From Chryseobacterium jejuense (GTDB lineage Bacteria > Bacteroidota > Bacteroidia > Flavobacteriales > Weeksellaceae): a stretch of DNA of 64,000 nt. The stretch spans positions 248,001-312,000 of the forward strand of contig NZ_FNEG01000001.1 of the NCBI RefSeq assembly GCF_900100075.1, given 5' to 3'. The translations under genes and the position numbers were made by a program. The notes below the pieces were generated by a model. That model made no database searches. It saw only the letters and a program-made list of their open reading frames with translations, and was not told where the DNA came from. Positions 50,991 to 60,189 of the stretch are shown here, one piece after another; position 1 is the first letter of the stretch; every line of letters begins with the position of its first letter.

Positions 50991-51243
50991 ATATAAAACC
51001 AGCTATGAACATTTAAAATAGCACTTAAGATATTTTTAAGTCACAAGCTTTATGCATATCAAGTACACTTAAGTTTTTTTGAAAATCTCTGATTTTCATC
51101 TTATGTGAACTTCTTATTCAGCATTATTTACACTTACTCAAGTGAACTTAAGTGTTAGAAGAAAATCTTTTTTCACTTACTGTTCTTAGAAAGGTAAGTG
51201 TTATCAATCAATAGTATAAAACAACAAAATAAAATTATAGAAA
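50991..51243 (+). repeat. ilvN-ilvC gap with dispersed inverted repeats
   Basis: The gap holds many CTTAAGT / ACTTAAG words. CACTTAAG-T8-GAAAATC-TCT-GATTTTC at 51066-51097 is nearly the same as the minus strand of 22320-22349. ACACTTA / TAAGTGT and CACTTAC / GTAAGTG pairs (51174-51200) can form further hairpins. No T-rich terminator and no leader peptide were seen here. Confidence 0.65.
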
Positions 51244-52290
51244 ATGGCAAAATTAAATTTCGGAGGAGTAGAAGAAAACGTAGTAACAAGAGAAGAGTTT
51301 CCATTACAAAAAGCTCAGGAAGTATTAAAAGATGAGGTAGTAGCAGTAATCGGTTATGGAGTACAGGGGCCGGGACAGGCACTGAATCAGAAAGACAACG
51401 GAGTTAATGTGATCGTAGGCCAGAGAAAGAATTCTAAATCCTGGGATAAGGCTGTAGCAGACGGATTTGTACCGGGCGAAACTTTATTCGAAATTGAAGA
51501 AGCTTTAGAAAAAGGAACCATCATCTGTTATTTACTGAGTGATGCTGCACAGATCGAATACTGGCCAAAAGTTAAGCAGCACCTTACTCCAGGAAAAGCG
51601 TTGTATTTTTCTCATGGTTTTGGAATTACCTTTAATGAACGTACAGGAATTGTTCCCCCGGCTGATGTAGATGTATTTTTGGTGGCTCCGAAAGGATCAG
51701 GAACTTCATTGAGAAGAATGTTCCTTCAGGATAGAGGATTAAACAGCAGCTTTGCCGTTTATCAGGATGCGACAGGAAAAGCAAGAGAAAGAGTAACTGC
51801 TCTGGGAATTGCCATAGGAAGCGGATATTTATTTGAAACAGACTTTAAAAAAGAAGTATACAGTGATCTTGCCGGAGAAAGAGGAACATTGATGGGGGCC
51901 GTACAGGGAATATTTGCAGCACAATATGATGTATTGAGAAAGAATGGACACAGCCCGTCAGAAGCATTTAACGAAACCGTAGAAGAACTTACCCAATCGT
52001 TGATGCCATTGGTCGCAGAAAACGGAATGGACTGGATGTATGCGAATTGTAGCACAACTGCTCAAAGAGGAGCTTTAGACTGGTGGAAACGTTTCAGAGA
52101 TGCAACTTCCCCTTTATTTGAAGAATTGTATGATAATGTTGCCAAAGGAAATGAAGCCCAAAGGTCCATCGACAGTAACAGTAAGCCTGATTACAGAGAA
52201 AAACTGGAGGTGGAATTAACTGAGCTAAGAGAAAGTGAAATGTGGAGGGCCGGAAAAACCGTACGCAGCCTGAGACCGGAAAATAATTAA
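51244..52290 (+). CDS. ilvC: ketol-acid reductoisomerase
   Basis: A 348-residue class I enzyme that isomerises and reduces acetolactate with NADPH and Mg2+. The Rossmann motif is 'VIGYGVQGPGQALNQ' near 36, with 'VGQRKNSKSW' as the cofactor-phosphate loop; 'DVFLVAPKGSGTSLRRMF' is the catalytic region and 'ETDFKKEVYSDLAGERGTLM' holds the metal-binding Asp/Glu. Single knotted domain, so it is the short class, not the ~490-residue class II of E. coli. It continues the ilv operon despite the repeat-filled gap before it. Confidence 0.96.
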   Translation: MAKLNFGGVEENVVTREEFPLQKAQEVLKDEVVAVIGYGVQGPGQALNQKDNGVNVIVGQRKNSKSWDKAVADGFVPGETLFEIEEALEKGTIICYLLSDAAQIEYWPKVKQHLTPGKALYFSHGFGITFNERTGIVPPADVDVFLVAPKGSGTSLRRMFLQDRGLNSSFAVYQDATGKARERVTALGIAIGSGYLFETDFKKEVYSDLAGERGTLMGAVQGIFAAQYDVLRKNGHSPSEAFNETVEELTQSLMPLVAENGMDWMYANCSTTAQRGALDWWKRFRDATSPLFEELYDNVAKGNEAQRSIDSNSKPDYREKLEVELTELRESEMWRAGKTVRSLRPENN

Positions 52291-52302
52291 TAAGAAATAA
52301 AA

Positions 52303-53565
52303 ATGAGGACGGGAGAAACCTATTTATCCGTGTTGGATAATGTGTACAAAGCAGCGGAAAGACTTAAAAATGTGTGCGTCAGAACGCCATTGGCTGTTAA
52401 CAATAATTTGTCGGGAATTTATAATGCTCAAGTACATTTTAAAAGAGAAGACCTGCAAAGAGTAAGATCTTATAAAATTCGTGGGGCTTATAACAAAATG
52501 TCAACCATGGTAGGAGAGGAGCTTTCCAGAGGAATTGTTTGTGCCAGTGCTGGTAATCATGCTCAGGGAGTTGCTTTTGCATGCAATACCATGAAGGTGA
52601 AAGGAACCATTTTTATGCCTTTACCCACACCGGGACAAAAACTGGAACAGGTTAAGATGTTTGGGGGAAGTTATATTGATATTGTTTTGCATGGAGACAC
52701 CTTTGATGAAGCAAAAGATGCTGCAATGAGGTTTTGTAATGAAAATAACGGAACATTCATTCATCCTTTTGATGATCCTGCGATCATTGAAGGGCAGGCA
52801 ACAACAGCATTAGAGATTCTTGAACAGGCACATGAACCTATTGATTATCTTTTTGTACCGATAGGAGGAGGAGGTCTGGCAGCTGGTGTTTGTTCTGTCT
52901 TTAAAGAATTATCTCCTCAAACCAAAATCATTGGGGTAGAACCTTCAGCGGCAGCAAGCATGAAAAAAGCTTTAGAAATTGGTAAACCCGTATATCTTGA
53001 AAAAATCAGTCGCTTTGTAGATGGTGCTGCTGTACAGCAGGTAGGAAATCTCACGTTTGAATGGTGTAAAGACACATTGCATGATGTGGTCACCGTAGAA
53101 GAGGGGCTTGTGTGTGAAACCATTCTTTCCTTATATAATAAAGATGCTATTGTTGTGGAACCGGCAGGTGCCCTTTCTGTAGCCGCTTTAGAAAAGTATA
53201 AAGATCAGATAGAAGGGAAAAATGTAGTGTGTGTCATCAGTGGAAGCAATAATGATATCACCCGAATGGAAGAGATCAAAGAAAAAGCCTTACTATACGC
53301 AAACTTAAAACACTATTTCCTGGTAAGGTTTCCACAAAGACCGGGAGCATTAAAAACTTTTGTAATGGATGTGCTTGGACCTAATGATGATATTACTTTT
53401 TTTGAATACACTCAGAAAAATTCAAAGGAAAAAGGGATAGCGGTCGTAGGAATAGCCCTGAAACAAAAAGAAGATTTTACTCCTTTGATGGACAACATGA
53501 AAAAGCAGGATTTTTTTGTCAACTACCTCAACAATGATCCTTCTTTGATGAATCTACTAATTTAG
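52303..53565 (+). CDS. ilvA: threonine ammonia-lyase (biosynthetic)
   Basis: A 420-residue PLP enzyme that turns threonine into 2-ketobutyrate, the first step of isoleucine synthesis. PLP Lys is in 'REDLQRVRSYKIRGAYNKM' near residue 60; 'CASAGNHAQGVAFAC' near 85 and 'PIGGGGLAAGVCSVF' near 190 bind substrate and cofactor phosphate. The C-terminal ~90 residues form one ACT-like regulatory domain ('FLVRFPQRPGALKTFVMDVL'), as in Bacillus IlvA, not two as in E. coli. Last gene of the operon, 12 bases after ilvC. Confidence 0.95.
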   Translation: MRTGETYLSVLDNVYKAAERLKNVCVRTPLAVNNNLSGIYNAQVHFKREDLQRVRSYKIRGAYNKMSTMVGEELSRGIVCASAGNHAQGVAFACNTMKVKGTIFMPLPTPGQKLEQVKMFGGSYIDIVLHGDTFDEAKDAAMRFCNENNGTFIHPFDDPAIIEGQATTALEILEQAHEPIDYLFVPIGGGGLAAGVCSVFKELSPQTKIIGVEPSAAASMKKALEIGKPVYLEKISRFVDGAAVQQVGNLTFEWCKDTLHDVVTVEEGLVCETILSLYNKDAIVVEPAGALSVAALEKYKDQIEGKNVVCVISGSNNDITRMEEIKEKALLYANLKHYFLVRFPQRPGALKTFVMDVLGPNDDITFFEYTQKNSKEKGIAVVGIALKQKEDFTPLMDNMKKQDFFVNYLNNDPSLMNLLI

Positions 53566-53936
53566 TTTGGGAAAAATACAGCTACATTTTTATTGGCCAC
53601 GAATTCACGAATAAAATAATAGGTGTAATTAATCTATGGGTCTATGTGGTTTAAAAAAATAACCACATAGGCACATAGAATTTTGTAGCTAAAAGAGTTG
53701 AAACCATTTTATTTGCTGTAAATTATTAATCTTCTAGCTTCCTGTTTGTCATTTCGAAGAAATCTATACTATAATACTCTAAAAGCGAAGTTGAGATTCC
53801 TGCGGAATGACAAAATATTATGTAGATTTTCATTTATGTAAGAAGAAAAATGATCCTATTCAACTAAAAATCATTTGTTCATTTTTGATATATCACAAAA
53901 CAACTCCGGCTCACATTCGTGAGCCGGAGTTATTAT
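53566..53936. repeat. 371-base gap with several inverted repeats
   Basis: Three elements are visible in this gene-free gap. (1) CTATGTGGTT / AACCACATAG hairpin at 53642-53670. (2) A MITE-like unit at 53745-53814 with inverted ends TTTGTCATTTCGAAGAAATC and GATTCCTGCGGAATGACAAA. (3) A terminator at 53902-53931. The sequence CACGAATTCACGAAT at about 53599 also resembles a common flavobacterial repeat. No gene was seen. Confidence 0.65.
53902..53931. terminator. bidirectional terminator between ilvA and M28 peptidase
   Basis: AACTCCGGCTCAC-ATTC-GTGAGCCGGAGTT, a perfect 13-bp stem, with T-rich sequence on both sides. It probably ends both convergent transcripts. Confidence 0.9.
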
Positions 53937-55406
53937 TTATCTTTCAAGTGTAAAATTCGAAATTATTTTCGGACGTTCAGCTTCATTAGCTACTTTCCAT
54001 GATGTTCTGTACATCCATTCTGTCATTTTATACAGCTTTTTGTAGTTGATGTTTTCAGATTCATCCTGTGGAGTATGGTATTGGTCATGCAATACACTGG
54101 TAAAGAATATTGCAGGAATACCCACTTTAGCATACGGAAGATGATCACTTCTGAAATAAAAATATTCAGCATGATTTGGAGAATCCCAATCTTTTAAATA
54201 GTTGAATTTTGTGCTCTCGTTATTGGCATCTTCAGCCATTTTTACAAGCTCTTCAGAGTTTTTATGTGGAGCATTTCCACCCAATAAAGCGGCTTCATTA
54301 TTATCGTTTCTTCCGATCATGTCGCCATTCAGTACCGCTACAATATTTTCTTTCGGAACTACAGGATGAGCAGCATGCCATCTAGAACCCAATAAACCTC
54401 TTTCTTCAGCACCGTGGAAAACAAACAAAACACTTCTCTTTCCCGGTTGTTTTTTGTAAGCTCTTGCCATAGCCAGCATCGCAACACAGGTACTTGCATT
54501 GTCATCTGCACCGTTGTAGATGGTATCATTTTTTACAGGATGTCTGATGCCGTCGTGATCTTGATGTCCGCTTAATAAAACGTATTCTTTTTTAAGAACA
54601 GGATCTGTTCCTTCAATTTTCCCGATGATGTTTACGGAAGGATATTTGTAGGTTTCAGTCAGTAGATTCAGAGATACTTTAGGATTGTTTTTTACCCAGT
54701 TGGCATTCTCTCTTTTGATCCAGAGAACAGGAATATTATTCGTGATTTTTTCTCTTAATCCTTCCACGCCATACGTTCCTCTTGTCATTTGAGGAAGTAC
54801 TTCCACCCAACTTTTGTCTGAAATATCATCAGTAATGAAAATGATGGCTTTTGCTCCCAGTTCAGTAGCTTTGTTATAATATTTTGTTCTTACAAATCCA
54901 GGATATCTTCTTACAAAAAGAGTCATTTCCTTATCAATGTTCTTGTCAGAAGCATTTATTGCAAGCACTTTTCCTTTAAGATTCAGTTTGGCAAGCTCTT
55001 CCGGTTCTGTATTTCCAGCATAGACAATTTCTGCGTCTACAGAAGCATTTACAGGCTCTGCAACAAGGAAATCTTTCCACAGTTTTAATTGAGTATCTCC
55101 AATTTTCAGACTGCTTTGTGGAGTTGTCTGATGCCTGTACATATCAAAAAACTGAAAAAAAGTGCCATTATCACCGGCAGGTTTCATTCCAGCTTCTTTG
55201 GCTTTGTCTGCCAGCCACATGGATACCTTTAATTCATCTAAAGTTCCTGCTTCCCGGCCCCAGAACTGATCTGCTGCCAACTCATACATGTCTTTTCTGA
55301 GATCAGTTTCTTTAATAGCTGACACCAAAGGCTTTTTATAGCTCTGAGCATTTCCTATACTGAATAACAGAAGACCCAGTAAAGAAAAAATATAATTCTT
55401 ATTCAT
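53937..55406 (-). CDS. M28 family metallopeptidase, secreted
   Basis: A 489-residue zinc aminopeptidase with signal peptide (1-20). A PA-type insert (~110-240) is followed by the peptidase domain (~250-480) with metal ligands H and D in 'LSGHQDHDGI' and 'NGADDNASTCVAML', E-E in 'FVFHGAEERGLLGSRW', D in 'NGDMIGRN' and H in 'HDQYHTPQDES'. It should remove N-terminal residues from peptides in the periplasm or outside. A small unknown gene lies 6 bases upstream. Confidence 0.9.
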   Translation of the reverse strand: MNKNYIFSLLGLLLFSIGNAQSYKKPLVSAIKETDLRKDMYELAADQFWGREAGTLDELKVSMWLADKAKEAGMKPAGDNGTFFQFFDMYRHQTTPQSSLKIGDTQLKLWKDFLVAEPVNASVDAEIVYAGNTEPEELAKLNLKGKVLAINASDKNIDKEMTLFVRRYPGFVRTKYYNKATELGAKAIIFITDDISDKSWVEVLPQMTRGTYGVEGLREKITNNIPVLWIKRENANWVKNNPKVSLNLLTETYKYPSVNIIGKIEGTDPVLKKEYVLLSGHQDHDGIRHPVKNDTIYNGADDNASTCVAMLAMARAYKKQPGKRSVLFVFHGAEERGLLGSRWHAAHPVVPKENIVAVLNGDMIGRNDNNEAALLGGNAPHKNSEELVKMAEDANNESTKFNYLKDWDSPNHAEYFYFRSDHLPYAKVGIPAIFFTSVLHDQYHTPQDESENINYKKLYKMTEWMYRTSWKVANEAERPKIISNFTLER

Positions 55407-55412
55407 TGGCTT

Positions 55413-55649
55413 TTAATTTAGGTTGCTAAGTTTATCAGAAAACTCCTTCGAAAACTCTTTTCGGTCTTCTTCCAGTTTCTCTGTATTAGATGGCAAAATA
55501 TAGTTGAAAAGGATTTTATCTTCGTTGTCTAAAAATATGATTTCTTTTTCATTTCCATCAATCATCTGTGAGAAAATAGCCCACATGGAAGTATCTTTTA
55601 ATTTTAATAATTCAAAAAAGCCTTCCGCTTTTATTTCTATTCTTTGCAT
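55413..55649 (-). CDS. small hypothetical protein
   Basis: A 78-residue acidic, Glu/Phe/Leu-rich protein without signal peptide or membrane segment. It has a hydrophobic middle stretch ('EIIFLDNEDKILFNYIL') and a charged, likely helical C-terminus. Not recognised. It lies between the DUF5686 gene and the M28 peptidase gene with 42- and 6-base gaps, so it is probably co-transcribed with the peptidase. Confidence 0.6.
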   Translation of the reverse strand: MQRIEIKAEGFFELLKLKDTSMWAIFSQMIDGNEKEIIFLDNEDKILFNYILPSNTEKLEEDRKEFSKEFSDKLSNLN

Positions 55650-55691
55650 ATTCTTATAGGTATAATGTACGTTTTGAGGAATGGTAAGCTA

Positions 55692-58088
55692 TTAAAATTC
55701 TAAGAATTTTAACTTAAACTGAATGGCGAAATTCTGCTTGAATTGTGGAGTTGCATAATAACCCACTCTATAGAATAACCCCAGGTTGAAATAGCTGGAA
55801 AGGAAGTTGTTCCATTCCAAGCCCACTTCCTGATACAGGTGATCCAGTTTTTTAAACTTGAACTGGTGGTATTCCGGATGTTTCATATCTCCAATGGTTC
55901 CGCGCAGTACAAAATCAAAGCTGGAAACATTGTGTCCGAAACTTTTAAAGTACAGCGGTAATTTATGGGTGAAATAATAGGCAACAAATTTATCGTTGTA
56001 ATATTTTCCACCTTCCAAAGTAGCAAAACCAAGGAATGATGTAAGGTTAAAATTAAAATCTTTACCCGGAGAGGCAAGTCCGTTCATGGTAAAATTCTTC
56101 CAGATTGGAGCTTCTCCTAAAACAACTCCACCATACAATCTAAAACCAGTTGTTCCTATTGGAGTTTTAAAATTATGTACAAAAAGAGCATCAAAACGGG
56201 AATAATTGAAACTTCCACCCGCCATTTTGTAGCTCTGTTCATAGTTGAAATATAACTCCGGATATTTCTGATCGATCAGAGATTTACCCTGTGGAGTCAT
56301 AATATTGGTAGAATTCGGAGAATACTTTAATGTAAATAAGGTATTAAAATTCTTAAAAGACGATCCACCATCCCTAAACTGGTAATCAAACTGCGCTTCT
56401 TCAATATTTCTTCTTACGGCAAGAGCAAGAGTAAGGCCATTGGTGACATCATTCAGATAAGATAATGAAGCTCCTTTGAAGTGGAAATATTTATCATTGT
56501 TTAGGTTATTTCCGAAGTTCATCATTCTCATTTTGAAATTCCAAAGTCTTCTGTAAAATTCTCCTGAAGCCGTTACATCATCATAAAAATCAAATCTGAA
56601 GAATGAGTTTTTATCCAAAGTTGTTTTGATATCAATCCCCATTCCGTATTTCCATCTTCTGTCTTTTACTCCATAAGCAAAATAATAATCAGGAGAGAAA
56701 TAAGGATTGAAATTTTCATTGATTTTCGCCTTTAATCCCAGTCTGAATCCTTCGTAGGAGTTATAGTTGGCAATTTCATCCACCGCAAAATCTACAACAC
56801 CCACTCTGATCTGCCCGTTAAGCAGCCCGGAAATGATCTGTGCTTTGCTGTCAATTTTATATTTTTTACCAAGACTGTCAATAGTCTTGTATGTATTTTG
56901 TTCCCTTTCGGTAAGTGGTTCTGTTCTGTAGCGATCTAGTGAATGTCCGTCAATACTTTTTACATCAAAAGTATACCCTTTGAAATCCTTAGGCTTTTCT
57001 TCAATAGGAGAGGCGAAATCAAAATATTTTGACGTAAGAAAGGCGTAGGTTCCAAAGCTTTTCTTATCCTTTTTGTTAGTATGTTCCTTATCATCCATCG
57101 CCATTTTCCCCATTTTAAGCTTGGTAGTTTCATGGGCAAGGAACCATTTATTGTTGTAAAAAATCCAGGTACTGGTAATGATTCCATCGTTTTTACTTTT
57201 ACTGAAATTTTCAATTTTTTTAATTCCGTAAGTTTCAGTATCAATATAGATAGCTCCTGTGTATTTTCTTTTTTTATCAGGATTTTTATAATTGACTTCA
57301 CGGAAGCGGATTACAAAATTTTTTCTTCCGTCAAGTTCTATGGTATCGGAAAGAAAATATCGGTAAAGGCCTCTGTTTTCTGGTTTTACCTGTTCCGGAA
57401 CAATATCTCTGTTACTTTGCTGAAGCGCAATCATTTCATAAACCGGCTGCTTCAGACCCGAAATTCTGTTATCAAGGATGTTGATCTTTTCGCCATACTT
57501 TTTGGAATACAAAAACTCCTGTGCTCTTTCCCAAAGGAAGAGTTTACTTTTTGCAAATATCTTTCTTGCACTGATGTTATTCAGGGAGTCTTTTTCTCGC
57601 TTTTTCTTGAAGAAATTTAAATCATTAAAATACTGATTGAATTGAGTAAGGCTGTCCTGATCAATATCCAAAGAGATTTTTTCGTAAGATTTATAAGCGT
57701 AAGAGCCTAAGCTTTTAGGAGAGTTTTCATTAAATAGCTTGTTTACTTTTTTTAGGATTTCCAAAGCCCTTGGATCACTTTTATCTTCAATCACTACCGT
57801 CTCAATATTGGTTGTTTTTGAAGATTTTTTACTCAGTGAAATTTCCATACTGCTTTCTACAGGTGTTGTTCCATTTTGATACAACTCTGCTTCCACTTCA
57901 ATGTTTTTGCATGCTGTTTTAAACTCCAGAACTCCTTGCGCATTGGTATAGCCAAGTATGGTACTGCCACAGAAAACCTTGGCATTAGAGACAGGCTTTT
58001 GGTTGGAGCCGTCAACAACTTTAATTTTAAGCTGTGAATACCCCAAAAAGCATATTAGGAAAAATAATAACTGTAAACCCCTTTTCAT
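55692..58088 (-). CDS. DUF5686 / carboxypeptidase-regulatory-like outer-membrane protein
   Basis: A 798-residue protein with signal peptide (1-18). Residues ~20-100 are a carboxypeptidase-regulatory-like beta-sandwich ('KIKVVDGSNQKPVSNAKVFC'). The rest is the DUF5686 region: a 'KVNKLFNENSPKSLGSYAYK' helical part, then from ~400 on a long series of amphipathic strands ending 'FAIQFKLKFLEF', which looks like an outer-membrane beta-barrel. Function unknown; relatives are often beside cell-surface and T9SS genes. Its gene is 42 bases upstream of the small unknown gene. Confidence 0.85.
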   Translation of the reverse strand: MKRGLQLLFFLICFLGYSQLKIKVVDGSNQKPVSNAKVFCGSTILGYTNAQGVLEFKTACKNIEVEAELYQNGTTPVESSMEISLSKKSSKTTNIETVVIEDKSDPRALEILKKVNKLFNENSPKSLGSYAYKSYEKISLDIDQDSLTQFNQYFNDLNFFKKKREKDSLNNISARKIFAKSKLFLWERAQEFLYSKKYGEKINILDNRISGLKQPVYEMIALQQSNRDIVPEQVKPENRGLYRYFLSDTIELDGRKNFVIRFREVNYKNPDKKRKYTGAIYIDTETYGIKKIENFSKSKNDGIITSTWIFYNNKWFLAHETTKLKMGKMAMDDKEHTNKKDKKSFGTYAFLTSKYFDFASPIEEKPKDFKGYTFDVKSIDGHSLDRYRTEPLTEREQNTYKTIDSLGKKYKIDSKAQIISGLLNGQIRVGVVDFAVDEIANYNSYEGFRLGLKAKINENFNPYFSPDYYFAYGVKDRRWKYGMGIDIKTTLDKNSFFRFDFYDDVTASGEFYRRLWNFKMRMMNFGNNLNNDKYFHFKGASLSYLNDVTNGLTLALAVRRNIEEAQFDYQFRDGGSSFKNFNTLFTLKYSPNSTNIMTPQGKSLIDQKYPELYFNYEQSYKMAGGSFNYSRFDALFVHNFKTPIGTTGFRLYGGVVLGEAPIWKNFTMNGLASPGKDFNFNLTSFLGFATLEGGKYYNDKFVAYYFTHKLPLYFKSFGHNVSSFDFVLRGTIGDMKHPEYHQFKFKKLDHLYQEVGLEWNNFLSSYFNLGLFYRVGYYATPQFKQNFAIQFKLKFLEF

Positions 58089-58247
58089 GTAAAAAAACTA
58101 TGTCAAAATTAATAATATTTATTGTGGTAGAAAAGTTTTTAACACAGTATAACATTGATTTAATCTAAGATAGATATGGAAATACCCTAAAATATCAGTT
58201 TAAATTTTGAACATAGACCCTCTTTTTATAGTTTTTGAATTTTTCCA

Positions 58248-58288
58248 ATAAAAAAACTCCTGAATTCTATCTATTCAGGAGTTTTGTG
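58248..58288 (-). terminator. intrinsic terminator after peroxidase-like gene
   Basis: AAAACTCCTGAAT / ATTCAGGAGTTTT stem, seven-base loop; the minus strand has six T after it. Confidence 0.88.
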
Positions 58289-58310
58289 TCTTTTTTAGAT
58301 CTTGGATAAT

Positions 58311-60125
58311 TTAGTGATCATCTAAAGCCTTCATAAATTCAATAATATCATCTGTTTCACGCTCGGTTAGCTGAAGCGGAGCATCAGAAAGCGTTTGATT
58401 TTCTATTGTAAATCCGAACCCTTTTCCGCCTCCTTTGTTATAAAAATTCATAACCTCTTTCAATGTTTTATACCCGCCGTTATGCATATAAGGAGCTGTT
58501 TTATTACTATTTCTGAGAGTAGGAGTTTTAAATGAATGCTGTAATGAAGCTACTGTTTCATGAAATTTTCCTCTTCCCAGGTCGTTATCAATTGTTTTAT
58601 TGTCTCCATTTACAGCGATCCCTAATACTTCCTGCTCCGTTTTTTTGAAAGTAGGGGGAACAGTACCATTGAATAACGGAATAAAATGACATATGGCACA
58701 TTGAGCCTTTCCTACAAATAGGTTAAATCCTCGTTTTTGGTTTTCCGTCATTGCTGATTTATTTCCCCGCATATACTCATCAAAATCAGAATTGAATTTT
58801 GCCAGGGAACGGATATAGCTGGCTAAAACATTCTGAAGCTGCCATACCTCTGTTTTTTGTGAATGATAAATCTTTTTAAAAGCAGTCTGGTAATTTTTAT
58901 CCTGATTAATTTTGGCAAGAATAACATTCAGATCACCATGCATTTCTTCTTTATTGGAGATTACATCCGAGCTTTGGCCTTCCAGATCATCTTTCCTCAT
59001 ATCCCAAAACTGACCATGCTGATAACCGGCATAGTTGAGAGAAGGAGCATTCCTAGCAAGTTCTGAATTTTCAAGTGATATAGATCTGGCAAGTCCGTCA
59101 GTAAAAGCTTTTTCAGGAATGTGACAGGTTGCACAGCTGCGATTGTTATTATTTGATAAAATATTGTCATTAAAAAGCCTATGCCCAAGAGCAGCCTTTT
59201 CCTCAGAAAAAGCATATTCTTTTCCAGGGATGAAGGCATTAGGATTGAAAGCGTTTTTAGAGAAAAATGTAGCCGCATTTTTGTTTAAGGCCGTTGTTAC
59301 TTCTACGTCTGGTATGTTTTCCTGATTTTTAAAATCAAGCATCATAGCAGTGATCTTATTAAGATGATCCGGTATAAAGCTTACATAATCAAATGTGTTC
59401 TTGTCCGTATTTTTTTTCAGGACTTCGATTGCCTTGTTAATTTCTGTTGTAATCCTTTTCAGAGCTTTATCTTTGGATCTGTTGGTTGATATGTGTTCCA
59501 GTGTTTCTTTGATACCTTCCAGGGCAGAAGGCATTTCTTTTAAAAACACTCCGGAAATAGGAGTATCAAAGCCTGAAATACCCAAACTGGAGATTCTGAA
59601 GGCTTCCTGCCTCAAAGCATCAAAAACCTGATCTTTACTGACGGTAATTACCTGAAAATTGGTTTTTATAGTGTTGCTTTTATTGATGAGTTTGCTCAGC
59701 ATTCTGTTCACCTCCTCTTTATTTTCTTTATGATAAGGATAAAGCATTTCTTCCAATACCTGCAGCCCTTCAGGTTCTATTTCTGTATGTTCGTCCATTT
59801 CTATTTCAGGAAGTGCCGGTCCGTTAATGAATCGGGCAGAGTGGGGAAGGAAGTATTCTATAGCCCATTCCATTTTTTTGTAAGTTTTTCTGATATTTTC
59901 AAACTTCTCCTGAAGAAGTTTTTCGTCAGAATCCTTAGAAACAAGGGTTTTCAGTTCATTGATCTGTTTTTCAAAATCAGTGTTGATGGTGATGATCCTG
60001 CTTTTTACAGAACCCAGGTCTTCAGATACCGGCTGTTGCTTTTTTCCTTTACAGTATGAAAGGACAAGAAGTGCTGCTGCGGAATATAAAAGAAGAAGGA
60101 TCGGATATTTTGAAAGTTTCTTCAT
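58311..60125 (-). CDS. di-haem cytochrome c peroxidase-like lipoprotein
   Basis: A 604-residue protein with a lipoprotein signal ending L-S-Y-C25. Residues ~30-290 are a helical region not found in standard cytochrome c peroxidases and may be an imelysin-like or dimer domain. Residues ~295-600 are the MauG/CcpA fold with two haem-binding motifs, C-A-T-C-H near 338 and C-A-I-C-H near 482, plus 'PSLNYAGYQHGQFWDMRKD' and 'TPTLRNSNKTAPYMHNGGY'. It may use H2O2 or act as an oxidase. A PhoX-like gene 64 bases upstream may share its transcript. Confidence 0.88.
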   Translation of the reverse strand: MKKLSKYPILLLLYSAAALLVLSYCKGKKQQPVSEDLGSVKSRIITINTDFEKQINELKTLVSKDSDEKLLQEKFENIRKTYKKMEWAIEYFLPHSARFINGPALPEIEMDEHTEIEPEGLQVLEEMLYPYHKENKEEVNRMLSKLINKSNTIKTNFQVITVSKDQVFDALRQEAFRISSLGISGFDTPISGVFLKEMPSALEGIKETLEHISTNRSKDKALKRITTEINKAIEVLKKNTDKNTFDYVSFIPDHLNKITAMMLDFKNQENIPDVEVTTALNKNAATFFSKNAFNPNAFIPGKEYAFSEEKAALGHRLFNDNILSNNNNRSCATCHIPEKAFTDGLARSISLENSELARNAPSLNYAGYQHGQFWDMRKDDLEGQSSDVISNKEEMHGDLNVILAKINQDKNYQTAFKKIYHSQKTEVWQLQNVLASYIRSLAKFNSDFDEYMRGNKSAMTENQKRGFNLFVGKAQCAICHFIPLFNGTVPPTFKKTEQEVLGIAVNGDNKTIDNDLGRGKFHETVASLQHSFKTPTLRNSNKTAPYMHNGGYKTLKEVMNFYNKGGGKGFGFTIENQTLSDAPLQLTERETDDIIEFMKALDDH

Positions 60126-60189
60126 AAGTATGAAAAAGTATCAACAGAAAATTCCTGTTGATACTTTGATTGATATAAAGTAATTAAAA

